A DNA stretch of 64,000 nt from Perca fluviatilis (Eukaryota; Chordata; Actinopteri; Perciformes; Percidae). The position numbers and the translations under genes were made by a program. Under the pieces are notes generated by a model, which was not told where the DNA came from, made no database searches, and saw only the letters and a program-made list of their open reading frames with translations. Every line of letters begins with the position of its first letter. The first letter of the stretch is position 1. Positions 50,123-61,916 of this stretch are shown piece by piece. The stretch is from NCBI RefSeq assembly GCF_010015445.1, contig NC_053134.1:12123580-12187579 (forward strand), read 5' to 3'.

Positions 50123-51264
50123 TGACTGTATTTACCGAGTGTGAAGATAAACATGCAGCAAGGTGTGAGGTGTTTGATGCTGCAGGGTGCAGGAAGAGAA
50201 TCAGGGATGCGAGTACCTCCTGGTGAACTCGTATTTCCTGAAAGTTTGACACGGTTGGCTGCAGGGAGGGTGACATTTTCTTTCCAAAATAACCAAGGGC
50301 TTTTGTGCTATGCCATCGGGGGTGTAGACAAGTGAAGCCGCTGTAGATCTGCCCTTGTCAACTAAAAGCTTATTGGTCACATCAGCAGTTGTTAGAGACT
50401 GAATGGTTGAGGTCAGCCAAAGGTTGTGTGAGTGTTTAAACAACACATCTTAGCAAAGCATTTCAACTATGCAAACAAAGTGTTTCAAACACTGCATGAA
50501 CACAGATGAAATCATTTTATGATCATTCTGGAAAATTAGATATTAGATTAGGAGACCTCTAAGGGCTTAAATGTATTTGGTACCATACCATTATGGGAAT
50601 TGGGGGAACTTCTGTAAACACACCTCTGTTAACCTCTTGGCCATGATGCCAACATGAATAAACATGAGCGCTCTGATACAACAAAGGGGCAATGTTGCAC
50701 ACTGGATCAGCTCTCTCTCTCTGCAGCCAGCAAAGCTAGCTGAACTTTTCCCACTATTGTTATTTCAGCCATGACTCTTTCTCATCATTGCTTCTTCTTT
50801 GACTTCTCACATTTTCCACAGAAATCCTTCTACCTTATCTCAGTAGGGAGATAAACGCCACTACACTCTGTTGGCTCCACATCATTTTACCTCATAGTGT
50901 TAGATTATTGTTAATTGACAAACATGCACAATAAATTGCAGGCATTATGCATGATTAAGCCCTGAGTGAAGAAAATTATTTTTTATTTTTATTTTAAATC
51001 TCCTCACAGGCTCATGATGTAGGCTAAGAAATAAGTAAGGAACAAATTAGCAAATAACTGCTACTTTATTTCCTAAGTACCAAAACAGTAAATAAAAAGC
51101 TCCTTTAAAACTGAGTGCTATGCATAAAAATCATCATTGCCCCATATCAACCAAATCTCTGAGAAATTACTTTTATATACTACTAATTTACAACCAGAAA
51201 TACTTTGTGAGGTAAATGAAATGCCGCCTGAATTCAAATTCAGGCGGCAAATTAAAATGTTGAG
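50123..51264. other. No recognisable gene
   Basis: A short inverted GCCGCCTGAATTCAAATTCAGGCGGC palindrome lies at 51223-51248. Otherwise nothing supported. Confidence 0.4.
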
Positions 51265-51582
51265 TAGAGCTGCAACGATTAGTCAAGTAATTGATAAGTC
51301 GATTGGCTGAAAATAAATTGGCAACTATTTTGACAATCAATTAATTAGTTGTCATTTTTAAAGCACAAATTTCAAAGATTCGCCAGCTTCTCAAATTTGA
51401 CGATTTGCTGCTTTTCTTTGTAATATGTGACAGTAAATTAAATATCCTAAGGTTTTGCTGAAAAATTGGGAATGCCATTTCATTTTTTTTTACCATTTCA
51501 TAAACTAAATTGTTAATCTATAAATTGGGGGAAATAATGGCAGATTAATCAATAATACAAGTAATCATTTAGTTGCAGCCCA
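51265..51582. repeat. Interspersed repeat family C, complete copy
   Basis: Starts TAGAGCTGCAACGATTAGTC and ends CATTTAGTTGCAGCCC, so the termini are inverted (GCTGCAAC/GTTGCAGC). It contains the usual TTGATAAGTCGATTGGCTGAAAATAAATTGGCAACTATTTTGA and AATCAATTAATTAGTTGTCA blocks. A typical non-autonomous DNA element of fish; target duplication not clear. Confidence 0.72.
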
Positions 51583-51863
51583 CAGATTGATATTGGTGTG
51601 TTAAATGTTCGCTGACAGCAAATTTCACTCGTTTTACCTACAACATCCACTCTTGCAAAACAATATTGTAGCAACTAAAGACTGATCTAACTTGTTTATT
51701 GATATTTATTTTATATTTAGGCACTTACATCACTTGGGTCAGGTTACAGAAAGGTCATCCATCTTGGTTAAATATTGACAAAGTCGACGGCACAAGACAA
51801 GCAAGCACAAGACAGGAGTTTACTTTATTAACATTAATAACTGACACCACAATCTTTCCTTAA
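51583..51863. other. No recognisable feature
   Basis: Spacer between two repeat elements. Confidence 0.4.
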
Positions 51864-52198
51864 AGCTTTGTTGCGTAACTTTTTGATATTAATGTACGAC
51901 CATTACATTCAAGCCAAATGAGTTGCTACAATGCTAGTTAAGACTTTCAGCTCCAAACAACTCTCTCTGTATTTCTCAGTATGGCAGAAACTCGAGTGAA
52001 GATAATTACCTCTACTGAAGAGTCCATCATGTTTTTTTTTAATCCTCCGTGTCCTCCTTGGCCACTAGCAGCTGCGTGGGGGAGGGGTGGGTGCACGTGC
52101 GCGATCACGGAAGGCTTGTATCATGTGGACGCGCTGACAGTTTTGTTGTCATTACTTAGAATTCCTCATGGGGGCGACAGAAACTACGCACTATAGCT
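51864..52198. mobile_element. TTAA-type MITE with AAAGCT ends
   Basis: Left boundary TTAA (51860-51863) then AGCTTTGTTGCGTAAC. Right end GTAGTTTCTG complement, reading AGAAACTACGCACTATAGCT, then TTGA (a one-base change from TTAA). Inverted ends are imperfect over about 25 bp. The interior includes GTGCACGTGCGCGATCACGG, CG-rich compared with the neighbourhood. Confidence 0.6.
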
Positions 52199-53606
52199 TT
52201 GACCTTACTACGATACCATTTTTGTATCCCTTTGGTGCACTATACTGAGTTTATGCTAATATGTCTACATCATGAATACTTTGCTACCATTACTTACCAT
52301 TTTTGTGTCCCGTCATGTAAAGGAGAACATCATCCTACCAAGCAGCTACTTAGTGTTAATTGGAAATGTACCATTAGTTCATTAATGACACCAGCCTGAA
52401 CCAGCAGAATCCTCAAAAAGCAATATAAAATCATTATGTTTAGAGCACATTTATATTAATATGTATATCCATTAACAATATTATTAACTAACACAGTCAC
52501 ACTACAGTAGTTGCTCGCCAGCATACACTTACATTTTAATTTACAGTGCTGTGGGTCAGAACTGTTACAGTTGGCTTCCACCGTGCATTCATTATCTTCA
52601 TTACTAGTGTAGCAGCTGCAAATGAGTTTCTTACCTTTTCAATAATGAGCCAATGGCTGCTGCTCACAATTTGAAATTGATTAGGAAGGAACTCAAGACA
52701 TCTGACTAGAACAGATGCACATTACTGTAATGGTAAAGTAACACCTTTGAAAACTTGTTCTTGTAATCACAATATTCAAGAAAACAGACTTGTTATACTG
52801 ACTCAATAAAGTGTATTGTGATAATAATAAAAATAATCTCATCCATGCAATCTCTGACCCTTAGTTGAAGCCGGCACTTGAAGGTAGTATTTATTGGGAC
52901 AACAGAGAGGCTGATGTTTTGATTGTAAGCCTTCCTCAGAGTCTAAAGTCACTGCGGCCATCAGTAGGGGGCTGATGTTCCATCTGAGTGCTCTGTGTGA
53001 GGCACAGTCTCCTGTCTGAGAGTCTAAATGAGTGTTTAGATGTGAAAGCATGGCGCACTTTGCTATCGATAAAACCACCAATACACTCAAATGCACACTG
53101 AGCACAACACACTGCTGTACAAGGCTCTTATGGCACCATATAATCACAGATCAATTTGTGTTGTTTACTAGAAAGTAGGACGGAGGCAGAGAATACAGCT
53201 TCTTTAATGATACTTCGTCACATACTGGGCGTGTGCAGCTGTCAGTCAATGCCACGCAGCAGAGAGTGGCGCTCTCACCATGGTAACAGTACAGAATGGT
53301 TCGTTCCAGCAATTTCTTGTAATGCAATCTTTCTATTTTTATGTTGTTGCTTGGCATCTGTGATTTTCAGTTGCATCAGAGTTCTGATGTCATCAAATTG
53401 ACTCCTCGTTTTCTATTATAATCACAGACATACAATTCAACAAGTAATGATTAACCTGACCTGACTTTCAACTATATGAGAAAGAAACATTTTAAAAAGA
53501 TTGCAGCCCTTGTGAGTGAACCTCCTCTCCACTACTAACAGCATGCATGTGATTCAATGTATTATTAAAAATCACATTTGGAAAAACAGGGTGTCATCAG
53601 TAGTAG
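52199..53606. other. No recognisable gene or repeat
   Basis: AT-rich unique-looking sequence. The minus frame at 52839-53147 shows no domain. Confidence 0.4.
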
Positions 53607-53625
53607 TTTAAATATGTTAAATTTG

Positions 53626-53800
53626 GGGCACCTGGTTAGCTCACCTGATTGAGCGTGTACAAGCCATGCTCAGTCCTTGTTGCAGCGGACGTGGGTTCAG
53701 ACCTGCGGCCCTTTGCTGCATGTCATTCCCCCTCTCTCTCCCACTTTCCTGTCTTAATTTGTCCTATAAATAAAGGCAATAAAGTCCCATCAAAATTATC
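53626..53800 (+). mobile_element. tRNA-type SINE with 18-19 bp target duplication
   Basis: GGGCACCTGGTTAGCTCACC is a tRNA-like head with a box A-type segment, and GTGGGTTCAGACC resembles box B. The body CTGCGGCCCTTTGCTGCATGTCATTCCCCCTCTCTC and tail ATAAAGGCAATAAAGTC match a SINE common in fish. TTTAAATATGTTAAATTT is repeated at 53607-53624 and 53801-53818, a clean target-site duplication. Confidence 0.88.
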
Positions 53801-53861
53801 TTTAAATATGTTAAATTTGCTTGTCCCACACACACAGCTTAAGAAATTGAGCATTTGAGTT

Positions 53862-54098
53862 CGTAGCACCTAAACAATGGAATGCTCTGCCTCCCCGCTT
53901 ACGGTCAGCTGTTTCTGTGGATTTAAAAAAAAAAATCAGATACAGACATACCTGTTTAGACAGACATTTTTTTGACTGGCATGCACCTGGTATCGTGTCT
54001 CATTATGTATTGTGTTTTTGGTTTTATACCCCTTCAAACAACGATGTGGCTTATTACTGTTAAAAGTGCTTCGTAAATATATTTTACTTACTTACTGA
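53862..54098 (+). mobile_element. 3' end of an L2/Rex-type LINE
   Basis: Conceptual translation gives APKQWNALPPRLRSAVSVD, the conserved C-terminal phrase of several fish LINE reverse-transcriptase proteins, then after an A run YRHTCLDRHF-like decayed sequence (TACCTGTTTAGACAGACATT) and a 3' end TATTTTACTTACTTAC of short tandem units. It is 5'-truncated and lacks the RT core. Confidence 0.72.
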
Positions 54099-54765
54099 AA
54101 TCAACATTACATGACTACATATACATATTAACCAATCACAATCCTGTTTGTCAGGAAGGACGGTTTACTTTGACTTAATCTGCAAGTAAACACACCACTG
54201 TGTCAATATAAAGCATCAATAAAACTGGATCATGGAACACAACAGCTGACCCTTTCAGTAAATGTTGACAAAGTGGTGGGCTTTTTTTCTAAACTGTCAT
54301 GTTTATATAACATGGTATGTCCTTCAGCATATCCACTTATGAATTTCCTGTGTCGAGGACAGCCACTTTGAAAAATACTTCCCAGGGGATACACGTTTGC
54401 TGAAACTCACCAATGATAGCTGACTAAACGCCCTTGAAAGATATCGAAGTCAACAATGCTTTGTCTTCACATAAGAAAAATAGTTACCTGGATTCACCAT
54501 GATGGATTATTTAAAAAAGACAGCAAACACAGAGAAATGACTGCATTCCCTTTAAAGCAAAGCAGGATGAATGTGTTGCGTTAGAGCAAAAGCTTACAAA
54601 TACCTCTATTGAAAATGCAGTGCATAATTGAGCGATGACAGTGGAGTCTAAAAAAGAAGCTCACTTCGTTATTTGCCAAGCTAGCATCTTTTCATCAAGG
54701 CAGAGAAGCAGCATGCCCTCCAGAGAGTCGGGAACAATGTACTGCTCTGTCTCTTAATTAGGAGG
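54099..54765. other. No recognisable feature
   Basis: Nothing supported. Confidence 0.4.
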
Positions 54766-55700
54766 ATGACTTTCATTCACTCTCTGAATGCCAGGGTCAT
54801 GATAAAGCTCCGTTTGAATAAGTGCAACACGCTTGATTTACTGTCCCATATTCAGGCATATGGTACCTTCAAAAAACACAATGCCTTATGCTCATCATCA
54901 GACTATTTTGGCTTTATTTTTTCCTGCAGCAAGTTAATTGGCCTCTCTAATGAATGCATTTTTAACTTGTGTAGACTTGAGGCCACTCACACACACAGAA
55001 AAAGCATCACTTTTGAGCTTGTGCTTTCTTTTATCGTGCTGATTTGGCGTAACTGTAAAATGAAAGGGTAAAATCAGTGGACATTGCGGTTGATGGCATA
55101 AAACCCAATGCGGCTAAAACAAAACCAGCGTTCTGTTTATCAGCCAGCTCCCAAATCAATTTAATGCTGTCTACAATTTGATTCAGTGTTGGCTTCATTG
55201 AATATTCCATGTTATCTGTGAGAAACAAAATGCCTCTCTGAGGAAACATCCCGCATTATCTTGTGTCCAGATACAAATGCAGTACATCTAGTAGAAACAC
55301 ACGCACAATGGCATCAATCTTTTCAGATTGCGTGTGTAGTCTGGAGGCTCACCTCCCGAGGGAGATCCACACTTATTTAAGAACACAAAAGAGAATAGTT
55401 TCAGCTCTGAGGGAGATGACAAAATGTCATATCTGACATGAATATTCAGACAGCAACAAGGACTTACCCCTTATTTTACTTTTGAATCATCTTCCTCATT
55501 TCCATATGCAAATGAGCAGCATGTATTAACATCTGGGATGGCTAACGACTGGGCTGTTTGGGATGATTGGTTTGGATTGAGTTCACAGTGTTTCATTTGC
55601 TCATGGCTCTCTGGGACATAGTCAGTCGAGTCCAGGAGGAGAATTGTTGGAAAAGATGAATTATAGTTCTTCTGGATTAGCATGATCATTTTCTTGTACT
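54766..55700. other. Possible conserved non-coding region with octamer motif
   Basis: Non-repetitive with balanced composition over nearly 1 kb. ATATGCAAAT at 55504-55513 is a perfect POU octamer site, in the context CATTTCCATATGCAAATGAG. Frames at 54766-55071 (+) and 55031-55249 (minus) show no protein similarity. Conservation is an impression, not measured. Confidence 0.28.
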
Positions 55701-56342
55701 ACTTTTGAGAGATCCAACAGACCATGGGGTGTAGTGAATGACTTCATCATTTTGCACTCATCCGCAATAAAAGCCAGTCAGGATTGGATCCGCTTAAACA
55801 GATTTGGGTTTCAGAATTAGTCCTTGGTGTTAAGCAGCATGTCTCTTTTTATAGAAGCCTTATTGTGAAATATACAGTAATTGAGGATTCTGATAAATAG
55901 AAGAATACTGTCCGCAGTCAAGATTAGTTGATTTTGTCCTAATAGTTAAGATTTGTTAAATACAAAGCATTCGCTTTGTTGCATCTGTAGTTGCTTAGTT
56001 GCAATGGTTTTAGTACAAACTGTGCATACTTACTGTGTTTTCAAGAGATTTCTAAAAAAGCCCAACTGCTCCTAAACATGTAAGATGTACCTGTACGTCA
56101 AGACTGCTCTGGGTTTGCATGTCTGCTTTAGAGATGGAGGAGCTGCTGGTTTGATGCCCAGCTTCTTGTGTCCACATGTTAAGTGTCCTTGGGCAAGACA
56201 CTGAAACTCAACTTGCTCCTGATGGTCAGACCAGTGACTTGCATGGTAACTTGGTGTGTAAATGTTTGTGTGAATGGGTCAATGAGAGGCAAACAGTAAA
56301 GCACTTTTGGATAAAAGCCATAAACCTAAGCAGCCATTTACC
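55701..56342. other. No recognisable feature
   Basis: 56150-56290 contains a phrase (TTGGGCAAGACACTGAAACTCAACTTGCTCCTGATGG) that I associate with a dispersed fish repeat. No ends defined. Confidence 0.35.
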
Positions 56343-56408
56343 ATCAGCCTCAGCTCTACATTATGTTTAGCTAATTAGCTGCTAGCGTGGCTGTACACTC
56401 TATGTCTG
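56343..56408 (+). repeat. Family A repeat, short 3' fragment
   Basis: CATCAGCCTCAGCTCTACATTATGTTTAGCTAATTAGC then CTAGCGTGGCTGTACACTCTATGTCT, the terminal part of family A with its central block missing. Confidence 0.55.
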
Positions 56409-56410
56409 GT

Positions 56411-56690
56411 TTCATTATCAATTAATCGCTTTATTTTTCTTCTATTTTGTTTTTGGCTATAAAATCTTAGAAAATTGTAAAAATTGCCCATTGCTTTTTT
56501 CTAGAGCGTTTGGTGACATCTTCAGATTGCTGGATTTGTCTGACCCAAATTTTGTAAATAATTTACATCACATAGAGAAGCAACAAATCCTCCCATTTGG
56601 AAAGCTGAAACTAGAAATGTTTGATATATATTTACTTAATGACCTAAACCATAAATCATTCAATCGTCCCGTCATTTAATGATGTTTAAA
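56411..56690. repeat. Family C repeat, degenerate copy
   Basis: TTCATTATCAATTAATCG, TTTTTGGCTATAAAATCTTAGAAAATTGTAAAAATTGCCCATTGC and AGAAGCAACAAATCCTCCCATTTGGAAAGCTGAAAC are diverged family C phrases. It abuts the family A fragment. Confidence 0.55.
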
Positions 56691-56944
56691 ATAATGCATA
56701 AATCTGCACTAGTGTTTGTTTGTTGCTCATTTCATCAATCATCTTGATAGAGTATTAGCTATGCTTAGGCTTAAACTTCTCTCTGAACAAAAAAATTTCC
56801 TTCAGGGCAGGAAGGTTAGAACAGGGCAACCTAGCCTGATGTGGCATCACAGTCCTTAAATAAAGACTTGGCACTTTAACACCATTCAACACATCTATTG
56901 TTGATGTACCTACTATTTCTGACAGATATGTGAAAGCAGCTTAA

Positions 56945-57698
56945 AGATGCAGTAGGTAAGTCTTATAAAACTAACTTTCTGTCATATTTGCTGAAACTGA
57001 CCCTATGTTCTAGTAGAACTACATGAATTATGTAAAATAAAAAAAATCCAGGTCCTCTGGCACCACCTACAGCCTGTAGTGCCATTGGCAAAATTCCACC
57101 GCTCCCGGTTGATTTTCTCCAATCAGGGCCACAGGGGGTGTCTATCTGCCTGTCAATCACTGCTCAGGCACGCACACGCATATAAGAGCGTTCTCCCCTC
57201 CCCCTTCCCCATGCACGAGCTGCAGAAAAGTTTCCCAAAACTCCGGTGAATATTGGAGTGGCTTTTCAGAGGTGGCGTGAGCTCCGGGATTTTAAAGATC
57301 TGAAGAACGATGCAGATGTAGCCACATTTCCTCTCGACAGGTAAAATAATTACGATGAATGATTTATCTTTCACTTGGTTATTAGTAGTCAAAAGTCCAC
57401 AAAGCTACGTTGGTGAGGATGATAGTAACGTTTGCACAGTGGTTCGGTCTGATATGATAATGAAATGGCTAGCCTGCAAGTTAGCATCGTTTTACTGTTG
57501 GTGAGTAAAGTTAACATTGTGTTAGTGTTTAGTTATTGAACATGTTGTCTGACATGCCTAGGCAGTTCTGTCAAACTCCGTTGTGTGGGAGGGGCTTAGG
57601 AGACGGTTTGGGCTGCAGCAGAAAGGGGGGAGGGACTGAGAAGTTGTTCAAATTTCTTGGCAAAGTCCTGGATCTTCACAATCTTACCTACTGCAGCT
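56945..57698 (+). mobile_element. TTAA-flanked element carrying an exon-like relic
   Basis: TTAA at 56941-56944 and 57699-57702. Termini AGATGCAGTAGGTAAG and its complement CTTACCTACTGCAGCT match at 15 of 16 positions. The interior holds GC-rich promoter-like DNA (57080-57240), an exon-like frame ending at a splice donor (57340/57341) and AT-rich sequence. This is a decayed or non-autonomous DNA transposon with TTAA target; I favour Kolobok-like over piggyBac because the ends lack CCC. Confidence 0.82.
57246..57340 (+). pseudogene. Transposon exon relic VNIGVAFQRWREL…
   Basis: The frame reads VNIGVAFQRWRELRDFK then DLKNDADVATFPLDR and ends CGACAG|GTAAAA, a donor-like junction. I recall closely similar peptides in many repeat-borne fish proteins, with the pattern AFxRWRELR…KSDAxxAxFLLD, so this is likely the first coding exon of the element's own gene. 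A neat ATG in the same frame is missing; the nearest ATG (57211) is in another frame, implying a break or an upstream start. Function unknown. Confidence 0.5.
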
Positions 57699-57702
57699 TT
57701 AA

Positions 57703-58988
57703 TGGCTCTGTATAGTATAGTATGTATAGTTGCTCATTTTTGTGAATCCAAGCACCAAAATGTATCGTCCCTGTTGCCTATCGTCCCAGCCCTATAAGTT
57801 ACTGTATCTTCTAAATAAAGAAAGCTTGACCTGTAACCTTTATTTACTGCCCTGACCAATTTTTCTACTTTTTTTTTTTCCTGTTAGAAGCAAGCACTTC
57901 ATTCAAATTAATTAGTTTATAGACATTCTTATGTAACCGCATTTTAACAGTTCAATCATCTAAAATCAGAGTAAATATCAGTGAGGGAAGAGCGACTGAG
58001 GACTGGCGAGTGCTGGTGAGCGTAACCCTGCCAAAGTCACACTCCGTTGAGTATCACTGTCTGTGTTCATTTGCTCTATTTTTTACACAGACCATCCACC
58101 AAGGGAGTTGCTCCACATTTTATTCTTAGCATTTATTCTCTCCAGGCCCCACTGATGATGTTCTGGATGTGAGAAAACCAAAAGTTCACGGTTCATCAGT
58201 TACACACATCGACCTCCGATCCCCCACCGTGTATCCCCTACCTCTCCTTTAATGTCAGTGGGCTGCAAATTCCCCAGTGGACAGAAATGCATGTTAGTTG
58301 TATATGTTGCACAGATAAAGTATAGTCCCTACTCTGTCTTTCTCATAAAAATATACACACACACACTTGAGGCCGCCCCATGATATGTGCTGCATGTCTG
58401 TGATGTGAGTCCATGCTGAGAAAAGCTCCTGCATCCATTGATTGCCCCGATCTATTTTCCTTTCTAGCTTATCCCCACCACTGAGTGCACCGCTATTTCC
58501 TTCACAGTGTCATGGTGACATGTAAAGACACATGTGGTGTCGCTGACGTTGTGTGTTCTAGACAGATTACCAGTCCTGAAATAGATCAACCTTTTTGTCT
58601 TTCTCTCCCCCGTCACCCCTTTATTCCCATTTATCTGCTGTATCTATCTCACTGTCTAACTGTCTCCCACTCAGTGTTTTTGCTATCAAATTAGATGGAT
58701 TACACCAATCCTGGGTGAGATTGTGTGGAATTATGGATATGTATCAAAGGTCAAAACCGTCTTATGTCTTCTAAGGATTAAATATTGCAAGTCTGTGGGG
58801 ACTAAGGGGGATAAAAGGAACAGCACTGTAAATATGACCCAGACTGGCCCGTTATATCCGATCCACAGATACTCCTGTAAATGCCTCTCAGTATATACCG
58901 TACATGCAGTATGTTGAACAAAGTGTTATTAAAGATATGCTTGAGCCTTTAACCTAATTTGTATCTTAAAAATAAAACGGAAGCTTAA
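57703..58988. other. No recognisable gene
   Basis: A T run lies at 57871-57880. Nothing else supported. Confidence 0.4.
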
Positions 58989-59095
58989 GGGGAACACTTT
59001 ATAATAACTCAGTGTTTACAGAGGGTTTATAAGGTGCAACAAATGTTTTTTTTTTTTATTACTTGTTGATAAATCTGTTATTGATGCTTCATAGA
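58989..59095. repeat. Repeat terminus GGGGAACACTTTATAATAA
   Basis: GGGGAACACTTTATAATAACTCAGTG followed by GTTTACAGAGGGTTTATAAGG resembles the GGTAACACTTTA-type end of a widespread vertebrate DNA repeat. The opposite end is not found. Confidence 0.45.
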
Positions 59096-60073
59096 TGACT
59101 TTTGTTCATTTCAAACCAGGCAACCCAAAAGTTATTGAAAACATATTAATGGCTTATAACTCTATTAATCTATTATGCATTAGTACATTATTTATTAAGC
59201 TTTTTATTTGTTACAACTTACAAACCCTTTACAGCTGCTGCCTTATTAGAAAGTTAGTATTAACTGACATCAGCTGTCGACTAGGTTTCTATGCCTTTAA
59301 CGGCAGTGCCATTACAACAAAATTTTGTTTAAACTTGGTGACCTAATAAAACAGCAGGACAGACAGGACAATATTCATATACGTAAATAAATATAGAAGA
59401 AAACTCTCCCTTTCGGTCTACATTACTGTTTTCTTTGAGCAAAGTTGTCAACCTGGCTAATAAGCGAGAAGTGAGATGCTGTTGATAGAAAACTTTGACA
59501 AAAGTATCAGTTGCTCCTCAAGTTCGGTAGAAACTTTGGCAATTTAGCAAAATAGGACCCTAGCCTCATTTGTCTCAATGAGAAAGGTATAGAGACAAGA
59601 GAATAAAAGGAGAAAGTGTCTCAATGGAGCTGAGAACCGAGAGGATAGGGACAGAGTTGAAGCTGGAGTGCTTGGCACTCTGACAGCTGGTATTGTCAAC
59701 TTGGAGACACCCCTCCCAAACTGCCACCACAATGCCAAGGAAAACTAATTACCAGTACGTCAGATCTGTAGCCTGGAAACAGCTACTGCCTTGGCTAATG
59801 TAACACCCTGCCTTCGCTGCACAACAATGCAGAAGACATGTCGCGTCCTGGCAGAACACACGTGTGAAAGGAAAGCATTTCCTATCACGCTCATTCAGAC
59901 ACAGTTTGGAGGGGGATTCAGTTTCATGGTGTGACATTTTAATCAGTCAAACGTAGCTTTTTTTCAGCCTTTTGTTCGCCACCATTCCTGACTGACATCC
60001 TGAAAGTAGAGAGTGACGAAATTGAGTCTTATTATGCAATACTGAAATGGATGTGTGTGAAGCAAGTAACAGT
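59096..60073. other. No recognisable gene
   Basis: 59096-59346 is an AT-rich open frame of 83 codons with no recognised motif. The remainder is unassigned. Confidence 0.4.
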
Positions 60074-60111
60074 TTCTCTCTCTCTCTCTCTTTTTTTTTT
60101 TTTTTTTTTTT
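60074..60111. repeat. (CT)n plus T run
   Basis: About 8 CT units then 22 T bases. Confidence 0.9.
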
Positions 60112-60274
60112 CTTTACCAAGGTAAAAGGGTTCGCTGACTCACGTTAATGCTTTGAGGTTAAATTTACTATTTTACCACCCGTGATTAAAAATGCAATTT
60201 CATCAAATGAAACGGGACACTCATAATGCTGCTTTGATTCACTAAATTATTTAATCCTCTGCAAAGGCCATTGT

Positions 60275-60401
<127 letters not shown>

Positions 60402-60994
60402 ATATGTAGGTGCCTTAATAATATCGGGTCAAAAACCTAGAAATGGAATTGTACCTGTTTGTCTTTGTCTTCCTTTCATTGATGGTCCTGGCTTCACCGG
60501 TTAAAATTGTTGTCTTTCTGTGGCTACGAAACAGAATTAGAAATAGTTTTTTCTTTTCTTCATGTACTAGATGATCCGTGTGTCTGCATATTGGTAGCAA
60601 ACACAGTGAACACATGCAGATGCACACACAAAGGGCCTTTGTTTCCCTTGATTCCCAACAATGAGTTTATCTCTTGTTTCTGTTGTTGTAATCAATAATT
60701 CTTATTGTGTTTTAGGCAAACAAGAAGGATGTACTGGTTTACTCATTGACAGAGCTACATCACTTCCCGCCCATTTTATAATTGTACAGTTGATAAATTA
60801 TTTACGACATGGAAAGAAAAATTTCCATTACAGATGCTGTTCTATGGCTTTCTGTGTGAAAAGGTGGTCATGACAAATTGTTTTGTTCCAGATCTACTGT
60901 GTAACGTCTAAGTTCACAAAGGTCCGGGCCTTGTGGTGAAACCTGCTGTCAGTGGCAGAGTGTGGGTGGTGTCAGTTTTAAGCATATCATCCGT

Positions 60995-61129
<135 letters not shown>

Positions 61130-61883
61130 CCCTTATACTCATTTTGGCATCCAAGGCCAGGGGATAATAGTGTCACTGTGTGTAAGGTTTGCATGCGTGC
61201 GTATGGGTTTGTGTGCGTGCTAAAGCTGCCTCTAGGCTACATTAGTGTGTGTGTGCGCTTGTGTGTGTTGTGTGCTGTTGGCAGGGGAGACAGCCAGACC
61301 CATGGCAAGTGTGTAAGCAAGTCCCAGACACACCTGAGCCCTAGTGTTTGCGTGTATGTACGTGTGCGTGTGTAGGTGGGTTCCCTTGTTGAAACGTGCG
61401 CTCCTCACTGCAGCACCATGTCATTGGGTGTTGATGGTCGATACTGCTATTCTCACCAGCTTCAGTCTAATTGGTCATATTCTGTCAGTTTATTTTTTAG
61501 GAAGTCCTTTCCAGAGTTCGTTTGCTGGTTTTGCTGTTCATCACACGTCCACTTTTGTACATCTGTTTCTTGCTCCAATTCTATGTTTTATTATAATTTG
61601 GGGCAGCATCCATCAAGTTAGATTTTCTTATGTAATCATTTGTTCTCTACAGCTGTAAAAACATAGGGGTTTCATCCTAGCTGAATGGTAATCCAATTGT
61701 GGCATGGAAGTTAATAATCATTAAGCATGGCCAATATGAATAAGATCCTCTAGCACAATATACATTTTTTTATTTTTATTTTAATTATCGAGTAAACTAC
61801 AGATTATTATTTCCAATAGTCAATCGGTTGGTCTTATACACAAATAGTAAAAATACCCATCAGAAGCCATCTTGTTCAAAAAC
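61130..61883. other. No recognisable gene
   Basis: Frames at 61344-61658 (+) overlap each other and show no domain. Confidence 0.4.
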
Positions 61884-61884
61884 C

Positions 61885-61916
<32 letters not shown>
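61884..61916. repeat. (AAT)n microsatellite
   Basis: About 11 ATA/AAT units. Confidence 0.95.

Noticed and set aside
53626..53720. tRNA gene at the SINE head
   Set aside because: Only box A/B-like segments are present, with no cloverleaf or anticodon arm, and it is followed by a SINE body and flanked by a target duplication.
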